Below are positions 46,881 to 55,068 of a stretch of 64,000 nt of DNA, piece after piece. The notes beneath the pieces are model-generated. The model saw nothing but the letters and a program-made list of their open reading frames with translations, made no database searches and was not told where the DNA came from. A program made the position numbers and the translations under genes. Positions within the stretch are counted from its first letter, which is position 1, and each line of letters opens with the position of its first letter. Origin of the DNA: Virgisporangium aurantiacum (GTDB lineage Bacteria; Actinomycetota; Actinomycetes; Mycobacteriales; Micromonosporaceae); NCBI RefSeq assembly GCF_016863635.1, contig NZ_BOPG01000002.1:1-64000 (forward strand). Reading direction: 5' to 3'.

Positions 46881-48304
46881 TGAGATTCCTCCCCACGGGC
46901 TTCGAGCAGGCGAAGCCAGATCTCGCTCACCGTCGGGTACGACGGGACGGCGTGCCACAGCGTCGAGACCGGAACCTTCCCGACCACGGCGATGGTGGCC
47001 GCGTGCACCAGTTCAGCAACATCGGGCCCGACGAAGGTGGCCCCGACGAGAACGTCCGACGTCCGGTCGATGACCAGGCCGGCACGTCCCTTGTAACCGT
47101 CGCGGTGCAGCGAGGCACCGGCGACGTTGCCCAGGTCGTACTCGACGGTCTCCACGTCGATGCCGCGCGACCGGGCCGCCGCCTCGGTGAGGCCGACGGA
47201 GGCCACCTGCGGGTCGCTGAACGCGACCTGCGGCACCATGTCGTGGTCGGCGATGTCGCGGTAGCGGGGACCGTCGAGGGGACGCCCCTCGGCGCGCGCC
47301 GCGATCACGGTGCCGGCGATCCGGGCCTGGTACTTGCCCATGTGCGTGAGCAGCGCCCGCCCGGTGACGTCGCCGACCGCGTAGAGCCATTCGTGCCCGG
47401 GGACGGTCAGATGGTCGTCGACCTCGACGAAGCCGTTGCGCAGCGGCAGCCCCAGCGCGTCCAGGCCGAGATTGTCCGTGGCCGGGACCCGCCCGGCCGC
47501 GACGACCACCTCGGCCACCACGAGCGTCTCGCCGCTCGCCACCAGGTCGACCGGGCCGCCGTGGACGCGCCCCTCGCCGGTGTCGGCCGGCGACTTGCGG
47601 CTGACCCGCTCCACGTCGACGCCGAACCGCACGTCGATGCCCAGTTCCGCGAACCGCTCGGCGACCAGCGCGCTCGCGAACGGCTCGCTGCGCGCCAGCA
47701 GCGCCTTGCCGCGCACGAGCATGGTGACCTCGGCGCCGAGGGCCCGCAGCCACACCGCCGCCTCGCAGGCCACCACGCCCCCACCGATCACGGCCACCTT
47801 CGACGGCACCTCGTGCAGGTTGGTCGCGTCGCGCGAGGTCCACGGCAGCGCCTCGCGCAGGCCGGGCACCGGCGGGATCTGCGCCGTGGTGCCGGTGGCC
47901 AGCACGACCGCGTGGTTCGCGGTGATGACGCGCTCGCCGACGGTGACTTCCTTGATGCCGGTGATGCGCGCGCGGCCCCGGACGACGTCGATGCCGACGG
48001 ACCGGGCCCATTCGACCTGGGAACTGTCGTCGTGGTCGTGGGTGAACTGGTCGCGGCGCTTGAGCACGCCGGCCACGTCGAGCGTCGCCCCGCGCACTCC
48101 GGCGAGCGCACCCGCCGCGTCGACCACTTCGACCGATCGCAGCAACGCCTTGCTCGGCATGCACGCCCAGTACGAGCACTCGCCACCGACCAGTTCCTTC
48201 TCCACGATGGCGGCGGTGCGACCGCTGCCCTGGATCGCGTAACTCGCCGCGTTCTCGCCTGGCGGACCGCCACCGACGACGATGACATCCCACTGATCGC
48301 TCAC
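46877..48304 (-). CDS. FAD-dependent pyridine nucleotide-disulfide oxidoreductase (Lpd/mercuric-reductase-like)
   Basis: A 475-residue flavoprotein. FAD-binding GGGPPGENAA at about 11-20, the redox-active disulfide C43/C48 (GGECSYWACMPSKAL), NAD-binding VIGGGVVACEAAVWL in the middle, the FAD box YAVGDVTG and a C-terminal dimer interface with WHAVPSYPTVSE. This is the class I disulfide-reductase fold. Substrate is unclear; lipoamide dehydrogenase neighbours (E1/E2) are absent. Translational coupling with zwf suggests an NADPH-linked reductive role. A TAGCGT box 6 nt before the GTG suggests a leaderless transcript. Confidence 0.87.
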   Translation of the reverse strand: MSDQWDVIVVGGGPPGENAASYAIQGSGRTAAIVEKELVGGECSYWACMPSKALLRSVEVVDAAGALAGVRGATLDVAGVLKRRDQFTHDHDDSSQVEWARSVGIDVVRGRARITGIKEVTVGERVITANHAVVLATGTTAQIPPVPGLREALPWTSRDATNLHEVPSKVAVIGGGVVACEAAVWLRALGAEVTMLVRGKALLARSEPFASALVAERFAELGIDVRFGVDVERVSRKSPADTGEGRVHGGPVDLVASGETLVVAEVVVAAGRVPATDNLGLDALGLPLRNGFVEVDDHLTVPGHEWLYAVGDVTGRALLTHMGKYQARIAGTVIAARAEGRPLDGPRYRDIADHDMVPQVAFSDPQVASVGLTEAAARSRGIDVETVEYDLGNVAGASLHRDGYKGRAGLVIDRTSDVLVGATFVGPDVAELVHAATIAVVGKVPVSTLWHAVPSYPTVSEIWLRLLEARGEESQ

Positions 48305-48310
48305 GTAAGC

Positions 48311-48316
48311 ACGCTA
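48311..48316 (-). promoter_or_regulatory. -10 box for leaderless flavoprotein/zwf operon
   Basis: TAGCGT on the minus strand, then GCTTAC (6 nt), then GTG at 48304. It faces the divergent formate dehydrogenase promoter within a 64-bp gap. Confidence 0.5.
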
Positions 48317-48354
48317 CCGTGCCGGCTCGCCGTGCCGAGCGCCCCGAACGTGGT

Positions 48355-48360
48355 TAGGCT
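48355..48360 (+). promoter_or_regulatory. -10 box for the formate dehydrogenase operon
   Basis: TAGGCT followed by 8 nt and the GTG at 48369. It is the same hexamer as at the soxR/pxpB promoter. A leaderless or very short 5' leader is implied. Confidence 0.4.
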
Positions 48361-48368
48361 CTCAGATC

Positions 48369-51300
48369 GTGGGTGTTCGTCGGCTGTTGAACCTGTGGCC
48401 GGTGTACCGGCAGGCCACCGGCACCGACCCGCTGGGCCGCGGGGCTGCGGCGAAGTCGCCGCGCTCGGAGGCGCTGCACGCCCGCACAGGTGACGCCGAT
48501 CACGTTGCCCGTTCCGTCTGCCCGTACTGCGCGGTGGGCTGCGGCCAGCGGGTGTTCGTGCGCGACGGCGAGGTGACCCAGATCGAGGGCGACCCCGACT
48601 CGCCGATCTCCCGCGGCCGGCTGTGCCCGAAGGGCTCGGCCAGCAAGAGCCTGGTGACCTCGCCCGACCGGCTCCGGACGGTCAAATACCGGCGACCGTT
48701 CGGCACCGAATGGGAGGACCTCGACCTCGACACGGCGATGGAGATGATCGCCGACCGGGTCGTCCAGGCCCGTGCCGAGACCTGGGAGACGCACTTCGAC
48801 GGGAAGCGGGTCAACCGCACCCTCGGCATCTCCAGCCTCGGCGGGGCCACGCTCGACAACGAAGAGAACTACCTGATCAAGAAGCTGTTCACCGCTCTGG
48901 GCGCGATCCAGATCGAGAACCAGGCCCGTATTTGACACTCCGCGACGGTTCCCGGTCTGGGAACCAGCTTCGGTCGCGGTGGCGCGACCGGTTTCCAGCA
49001 GGATCTGGCGAACGCCGACTGCATCATCATCCAGGGCTCGAACATGGCCGAGGCCCATCCGGTGGGCTTCCAGTGGGTGATCGAGGCCAAGAACCGTGGG
49101 GCGACGGTCATCCACGTCGATCCCCGGTTCACGCGGACCTCGGCCCTGGCGCACAAGTTCGTCGCCGTGCGGGCGGGGTCGGACATCGCGTTCCTGGGCG
49201 GCATCGTCAACTACATCCTGTCGAACGAGCTCGACTTCCGTGAGTACGTGCTCGCCTACACCAACGCGGCCACGATCCTGCGGGCGGACTTCGCCGACAC
49301 CGAGGACCTCGGCGGCCTGTTCTCCGGGTACGACGAGGAGACGCGCACGTACGACCCGTCGTCGTGGCAGTACCAGGGCCAGGAGGACACCGGCGCGGAC
49401 GACTCGGGCGACGCGCACAGCGACCGCGAGACGGCGTCGGCGATGGAGCACGAGTCGCACGGTCCGCCGGTCCCCTCGGGCACCGAACGCGACGAGACGC
49501 TGCAGCACCCGCGCTGCGTCTACCAGGTGCTGAAGCGGCACTTCGCCCGCTACACGCCGGAGGTCGTCGAGCAGGTGTGCGGGGTACCGCCGGCCGACTT
49601 CCGCGCGGTGTGCGAGGCGTGGACGCAGAACTCCGGCCGTGACCGCACCACCGCCCTGGTCTATTCGGTCGGCTGGACGCAGCACACCGTCGGCGTCCAG
49701 TACATCCGCACCGGGGCGATCATCCAGTTGCTGCTGGGCAACATGGGCCGCCCGGGCGGCGGCATCATGGCGCTGCGCGGGCACGCGAGCATCCAGGGCT
49801 CCACCGACATCCCGACGCTGTTCAACCTGCTGCCCGGCTATCTGCCGATGCCCAACGCCGCCCAGCACACCTCGCTGACCGGGTGGATCGACGGCATGCG
49901 GCAACCCGGCCAGAAGGGGTTCTGGGCCAACGCCGGGGCGTTCGCGACGTCACTCCTGAAGGCCTACTTCGGCGACGCTGCCACCGCGTCCAATGATTTC
50001 TGTTTTGATCATCTGCCCCGCATCACCGGCGACCATGGCACCTACCAGCAGGTGCTGAACATGATCGACGGCAAGGTCAAGGGCTACTTCCTGCTCGGCC
50101 AGAACCCGGCGGTCGGATCGGCGCACGGCAAGGCGCAGCGCCTCGGCATGGCCAACCTCGACTGGCTCGTGGTGCGCGACCTCTACGAGATCGAGAGCGC
50201 CAACTTCTGGCGCAGCGGCCCGGAGATCGAGACCGGGGAGATCTCGCCGGCGACCTGCCGGACCGAGGTGTTCCTGATGCCGGCGGCATCGCACGTCGAG
50301 AAGGAGGGGACGTTCACCCAGACGCAGCGGATGCTGCAGTGGCGGGAGAAGGCGCTCGACCCGCCGGGCGACTGCCGGTCGGAGTTGTGGTTCTTCTACC
50401 ACCTGGGGCTCAAGATCCGGTCGCGGCTGGCGTCGTCCACGCTTGATCGCGACCGCCCGGTTCTCGACCTGGCCTGGGAGTACCCGGTGCACGGTTCGTG
50501 GGATGAACCGAGCGCTTCGGCTGTCTTGAAGGAGATCAACGGGTACGAGGTTTCCTCCGGGCGGCTTCTGTCCGGTTTCGCGGAGTACAAGGACGACGGG
50601 TCGACGGTCGGCGGCTGCTGGATCTACTCGGGCGTGTACGCCGACGGGGTCAACCAGGCCGCGCGGCGCAGACCCGGCAGCGAACAGAGCTGGGTGGCGC
50701 CCGAGTGGGGCTGGGTGTGGCCGATGAACCGGCGCATCCTCTACAACCGCGCGTCGGCGGATCCTTCCGGCCGGCCGTGGAGCGAACGCAAGGCCTACGT
50801 GTGGTGGGATGCCGAAGCGGGCGAGTGGACCGGTCACGACGTCCCCGATTTTCCGAAGGGTCTCGCGCCCGGCTACCGGCCGCCGCCCGACGCCAGCGGC
50901 ACGGAGGCGCTCGCCGGTGACGACCCGTTCATCATGCAGGGAGACGGGAAGGGCTGGCTGTACGTGCCCGCCGGGCTGATCGACGGACCCATGCCGACGC
51001 ACTACGAGCCGGTCGAGTCGCCGGTGAGCAACCCGCTGTACAAGCAGCAGGCCAACCCGACCCGCAAGGCGTACCCGCGCGAGGAGAACCCCGACAACCC
51101 GAGCGCGCCGGACCGCCACCACGAGGTGTTCCCGTTCGTCTTCACGACGAGCCGGCTCACCGAGCACCACACCGCCGGCGGGATGAGCCGCACGCTGGCG
51201 TACCTGTCGGAGTTGCAGCCGGCGATGTTCGTGGAGGTCTCGCGCTCGTTGGCTTCTTTGCGCGGGCTCTCCCACATGGACTGGGCGCATATCGTGACGG

Positions 51301-51581
51301 CGCGGTCGGTGGTCGAGGCCCGGGTGCACGTCACGGATCGGCTTCGGCCATTGCGGGTGGACGGACGTGAGCTGCACCAGCTCTGGCTGCCGTACCACTG
51401 GGGCAGCAGCGGCCTGGTGACCGGCGACTCGACGAACGACCTGATCGGGATCAACCTGGACCCGAACGTGCTGATCCAGGAGAGCAAGGTGGGCACGTGC
51501 GACATCCGGCCCGGCCGTCGCCCGGTGGGGCCGGACCTGCTTTCCTTTGTCGAGGAGTACCGGCGACGGGCGGGGATCTAG
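48369..51581 (+). CDS. fdhA: selenocysteine-containing formate dehydrogenase, molybdopterin subunit
   Basis: A 1070-residue molybdo/tungsto-bis-MGD formate dehydrogenase, which oxidises formate to CO2. TGA at 48933-48935 is in frame and falls at residue 189, exactly where the active-site selenocysteine of E. coli FdnG lies (IENQARI-Sec-HSATVPGLGTSFGRGG). A hairpin with a GGTCT loop follows. The N-terminal 4Fe-4S cluster has CPYCAVGC and RGRLCPKG; C-terminal RLTEHHTAGG belongs to the MGD-binding domain. An acidic, Ser-rich insert (about residues 333-358) is unusual. No Tat signal is visible, so it is probably cytoplasmic-facing. Conventional calling splits it at the TGA. Confidence 0.9.
48933..48965 (+). 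promoter_or_regulatory. Sec-encoding TGA and bacterial SECIS hairpin
   Basis: After TGA and 11 nt, GGTTCCC-GGTCT-GGGAACC forms a perfect 7-bp stem with a GGTCT loop, 18 nt from the TGA to the loop. E. coli fdhF has the same GGUCU loop and the same spacing, and SelB recognises it. This is directly visible in the sequence. Confidence 0.88.
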
Positions 51582-52397
51582 ATGGTTGCCTACGATCCGG
51601 CTACGGCGTCGGGCTACGTCGACGCGCCGCCGCGGATGGGGTTCTTCACCGACACGAGCGTCTGCATCGGGTGCAAGGCGTGCGAGGTCGCCTGCAAGGA
51701 GTGGAACGCCGTTCCGGCCGACGGGTTCAACCTGCTCGGTCTCTCGTACGACAACACCGGGCGGCTCGACGCGAACTCGTGGCGGCACGTGGCGTTCATC
51801 GAGCAGCCTCCCGCTCCCGGCGGCGGCGACGATCCGCGCTGGCTGATGATGTCGAACGTCTGCAAGCACTGCACCCACGCCGCCTGCCTCGACGTCTGCC
51901 CGACCGGGTCGCTGTTCCGCACCGAGTTCGGCACGGTGGTGGTGCAGGAGGACATCTGCAACGGTTGCGGCTACTGCATCCCGGCCTGCCCGTACGGCGT
52001 CATCGACCAGCGCAAGGACGACGGCCGGGCCTGGAAGTGCACGATGTGCTACGACCGGCTCGGCGACGGGCTGACGCCCGCCTGCGCGAAGGCGTGCCCC
52101 ACCGAGTCGATCCAGTACGGGGAGCTGTCCGAGCTCCGCTCGCGGGCCGCTTCCCGCGTTGATGCCCTGCACGAGGCCGGCGTCCCGGCCGCCCGGCTGT
52201 ACGGCCACGACCCCGATGACGGCGTGGGCGGCGACGGCGCGTTCTTCCTGCTGCTCGACGAGCCCGAGGTGTACGGTCTGCCACCGGACCCGGTGGTCAC
52301 CACCCGCGACCTGCCGACGATGTGGAAGAGCGCCGGCTGGGCCGCGCTGGCGATGGCGGCCTCCGTCGCGGTGTCGTTCCTCGGGAGGAAGCGATGA
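51582..52397 (+). CDS. fdhB: formate dehydrogenase iron-sulfur subunit
   Basis: A 271-residue electron-transfer subunit with four 4Fe-4S cluster motifs: CIGCKACEVACK, CKHCTHAACLDVCP, CNGCGYCIPACP and CTMCYDRL with CAKACP. The C-terminus is a membrane anchor (WAALAMAASVAVSFL, about 249-264). It carries electrons from FdhA to the NrfD-like membrane subunit. ATG directly follows the fdhA stop, and its stop overlaps the next start by 4 nt. Confidence 0.92.
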   Translation: MVAYDPATASGYVDAPPRMGFFTDTSVCIGCKACEVACKEWNAVPADGFNLLGLSYDNTGRLDANSWRHVAFIEQPPAPGGGDDPRWLMMSNVCKHCTHAACLDVCPTGSLFRTEFGTVVVQEDICNGCGYCIPACPYGVIDQRKDDGRAWKCTMCYDRLGDGLTPACAKACPTESIQYGELSELRSRAASRVDALHEAGVPAARLYGHDPDDGVGGDGAFFLLLDEPEVYGLPPDPVVTTRDLPTMWKSAGWAALAMAASVAVSFLGRKR

Positions 52398-53350
52398 GTT
52401 CCTATTACGGGCGGCCGATCGTCAGGGCACCCGTGTGGAAGCACGACATACCGGCCTACCTCTTCACCGGCGGCCTCGCGGCCGGATCGGCGCTGCTGGC
52501 CGCCGGCGCCGACCTCACCGGACGCCCGGTCACCCGCCGCGCCGGCCGGCTGACGGCGTTGGCCGCGCTGGGCGCGAGCACGTACTTCCTCGTGAACGAC
52601 CTGGGCCGCCCGGAACGGTTCCACCACATGCTCCGGGTGGCGAAGCCGACCTCACCGATGTCGATGGGCACCTGGGTCCTCAGCGCCTTCGGCGGCCTGG
52701 CCGGCACGGCGGCTGTCGCCGACCTCGGTTCGCGGTCGCCTGGCGGCGGTGGTTCGCGGTCGGCTGGTGGCGTCGGTTCGCGGTCGCCTGGTGGCCGCGG
52801 TTCGCGGTCGCTTCGTGGCATCGCGCGCGGTGCCGGGCTCGGCGCGGCGGCCGTGGCACCGGCGCTGGCCACCTACACCGGCGTGCTGCTCGCCAACACG
52901 GCCATGCCGTCGTGGCACGTGGCGCACCGGGAACTGCCGGTGGTGTTCGCCGGGAGCGCGTTGGCCAGCGGCGCCGGGGTCGGGCTGGTCGCCGCCGCGG
53001 TGACGCCCGGTGCGCTCGCCGAAGCCACGCCGGCCCGACGGCTGGCGGTCGCCGGTGCGGCGCTGGAGCTGTTCGGCGCCCACCGCGCGGAGACCCGGCA
53101 CGGCCTGCTCAGCGAGCCCTTCGCCACCGGCCGGGCCGGCCGGCTGTTGCGGGCCGGCCGCACCCTGACCGCGATCGGGGTCGCCGGCGCCCTGTTCGGC
53201 CGCCGCGGCCGGGTGGCGACGGCCGCGTCCGGCGTCGCGCTGCTGGCCGCGTCCCTGGCGACGCGGTTCGGCATCTACGAGGCCGGGGTGGCGTCGGCCG
53301 CCGACCCGAAGTACACGGTCGAACCCCAGCGCCAGCGCCTCGGCCGCTAG
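52394..53350 (+). CDS. NrfD/PsrC-type membrane subunit of formate dehydrogenase
   Basis: A 318-residue NrfD-family quinone-interacting membrane protein with about eight hydrophobic helices. Family landmarks include AYLFTGGLAAGSALLAAGAD near the start, DLGRPERFHHMLRVAKPTSPMSMGTW and YTGVLLANTAMPSW. It hands electrons from FdhB to the quinone pool. The loop at about residues 112-140 carries four GSRS repeats from a 24-bp tandem repeat; GGAGGAA precedes the ATG. The start at 52394 is chosen by overlap with fdhB. Confidence 0.85.
   Translation: MSSYYGRPIVRAPVWKHDIPAYLFTGGLAAGSALLAAGADLTGRPVTRRAGRLTALAALGASTYFLVNDLGRPERFHHMLRVAKPTSPMSMGTWVLSAFGGLAGTAAVADLGSRSPGGGGSRSAGGVGSRSPGGRGSRSLRGIARGAGLGAAAVAPALATYTGVLLANTAMPSWHVAHRELPVVFAGSALASGAGVGLVAAAVTPGALAEATPARRLAVAGAALELFGAHRAETRHGLLSEPFATGRAGRLLRAGRTLTAIGVAGALFGRRGRVATAASGVALLAASLATRFGIYEAGVASAADPKYTVEPQRQRLGR
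52727..52810 (+). repeat. 24-bp tandem repeat in the nrfD-like gene
   Basis: GGTTCGCGGTCG recurs exactly every 24 bp at 52727, 52751, 52775 and 52799, coding GSRS-rich loop residues between predicted membrane helices. Confidence 0.75.
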
Positions 53351-53351
53351 C

Positions 53352-54893
53352 TTAGCGGGCGGCGCGTCCGCAGATCTTGCGGTCGTAGCCGGTGGCCGTG
53401 CGGGCGGTGTTGCCCGCCGTGCACTTGCCCGACCCGTCGGCGAAGGCCTCGAACCGCCACAACGACGCCCGCGACCCGCACTCCGCCCGCAGCGGCGGCA
53501 GTCCGCGGTTCTCGAGGCTGAGGTCGACGCAGTCGCCGGGCTTGGGCATCCCACCCTTGTCGCCGGGGCCGAGGCACAGGACCGTACCCGTCTTGCCCGG
53601 CAAGGGGACGCGGCTGAGCGTCCCCTCGGCGGTGCAGCCGGCCGCGTCGGCGGCCGTGGCCAGCACCTTCGCCCAGTAGTCGGTGGCGCAGGCGCCCTCG
53701 TCGACCTGGTCGTTGGCGCCCCGCTGGTTGCCGCTGCTCAGCACCACGACGCAGTCACCGGTCACCACCTTGCCGGCGCCACCGCCGGCGTCGCCGGGAT
53801 GCGGACCCTTCACCAGCCGCGCGCACACGATCTGCCCGGCACCGGCCACGATCCCCTGGATGAGGTAGGCCTCGTCGGTGTTGTCGGGGCAGCCGTCGTC
53901 GGCCGGAGTCGCCGCACCGGCATTGACCTTGACCCCCAACGCCGCGATCTTCGACAGCGCCTGCGGATCGTCACAGTCGACCGGTGCGAACTGCCGCTGC
54001 GCCTCCAGCACCCGCTTCTTCTCCGGGTCGGTGCTCGGTGCGATCGTGGTCGGGCCGCTGGTCTGCTTCACGCAGGAGCCGACCTCCCACGCCGCCGCCT
54101 TCGGTGCCCCGTCCTCCCGGAACGTCGAGAAGAGCAGCCACCCACCGACCCCGACCGCCGCCACCACCACGACAGCGGCGACGACGATGGCGATCAGCTT
54201 GCCCTTGCCGGGGCGCCGCCCCGGCGGCCGCGGAAACTGCCCGCTGGTCGACCCGTAGCCGGGCTGCCCCGGTCGCGGCGGCTGCCCCGGTGGCCCGAAC
54301 GGGCCGCCACCCGGCGCGCTCTGGCCACCCCCGAACCCCGGCTGCCCCCCGGGCTGCCCCGGCGGCGCGTATCCCGGCTGGCCCGGCGCGGCGTATCCGG
54401 GCTGGCCCGGCGGGGCGTATCCCGGCTGGCCCGGCGGCCCGAATCCCGGCGAGCCGGCCTGCCCCGGGGCGAATCCCGCCCCTGCGCCGGACCCGAACCC
54501 CTGCCCCCCGTGCCCGAACCCGCCCTGGCCGAAGCCGGCCCGGCCGTGCCCGAACCCGGGATCGTCGTCGCCCCCACCGGACGGTGCGGGCGCCGCCGGT
54601 GCGGGCTGCGCTCCCCCGGTGACCGAGGAGGGCCACAAAATCGCACCGCCGCCACTGACAGGGGCAGCCCCGCCCCCGGACGCGGGAGCCGCAGAGCCGG
54701 CCGCAGCACCGCCGGCCGCGCCGGTAGGCCGGGGTGCACCGCCCCCCGCACCGCCGCCGGGCGCGGATGTGCCACCCGACCGGGCCGCGCCGGGCGGATT
54801 GCCGCGGTCGGGCCCTTGCTCGGCAGCGGGTGGACCGCCGCCGGCTCCCGGCCAGAGCACGGGGCGCTCGTCTCCTGTGGGCTGCTCAGACAC
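53352..54893 (-). CDS. Gly/Pro-rich membrane protein with Cys-rich extracytoplasmic domain
   Basis: A 513-residue protein of unknown function. Residues 1-228 are low complexity, Gly/Pro/Ala-rich, with tandem PPGQPGYA units at about 152-185. One membrane helix (about 233-256) follows, and the C-terminal 255 residues form an extracytoplasmic domain with at least ten cysteines, resembling the septum/secretion-type domains of actinobacterial N-terminally disordered proteins. The GTG at 54893 is chosen because it follows AGGA and gives a cytoplasmic start MSEQPTGDER; the frame is open further upstream. It is convergent with nrfD. Confidence 0.72.
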   Translation of the reverse strand: MSEQPTGDERPVLWPGAGGGPPAAEQGPDRGNPPGAARSGGTSAPGGGAGGGAPRPTGAAGGAAAGSAAPASGGGAAPVSGGGAILWPSSVTGGAQPAPAAPAPSGGGDDDPGFGHGRAGFGQGGFGHGGQGFGSGAGAGFAPGQAGSPGFGPPGQPGYAPPGQPGYAAPGQPGYAPPGQPGGQPGFGGGQSAPGGGPFGPPGQPPRPGQPGYGSTSGQFPRPPGRRPGKGKLIAIVVAAVVVVAAVGVGGWLLFSTFREDGAPKAAAWEVGSCVKQTSGPTTIAPSTDPEKKRVLEAQRQFAPVDCDDPQALSKIAALGVKVNAGAATPADDGCPDNTDEAYLIQGIVAGAGQIVCARLVKGPHPGDAGGGAGKVVTGDCVVVLSSGNQRGANDQVDEGACATDYWAKVLATAADAAGCTAEGTLSRVPLPGKTGTVLCLGPGDKGGMPKPGDCVDLSLENRGLPPLRAECGSRASLWRFEAFADGSGKCTAGNTARTATGYDRKICGRAAR

Positions 54894-54993
54894 GATTCCT
54901 ACCCCCGTGGCGTCGACAACCCGACACACTTTATCGACCCGCTTCCACCCCCCTCGCACCCGAGCCACCCCCGTCGATCTTGGGCCCGCTTCG

Positions 54994-55045
54994 CGGATCT
55001 TGGACTCCTTGAGGGGTTATGGCACCTCGGGCAGTCCAAGATCCG
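54994..55045 (-). terminator. 13-bp hairpin terminator downstream of metE
   Basis: CGGATCTTGGACT (54994-55006) is exactly complementary to AGTCCAAGATCCG (55033-55045), with a 26-nt loop that can form a GAGG/CCTC inner stem. It begins 24 nt after the metE stop at 55069, so it most likely terminates metE. Confidence 0.7.
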
Positions 55046-55068
55046 GAAACGTACGAACGGAGCAAGGG

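Noticed and set aside
49044-51581. A separate molybdopterin oxidoreductase starting at 49044
   Set aside because: It is the second half of the formate dehydrogenase after the Sec TGA; the frame is continuous with 48369-48932.
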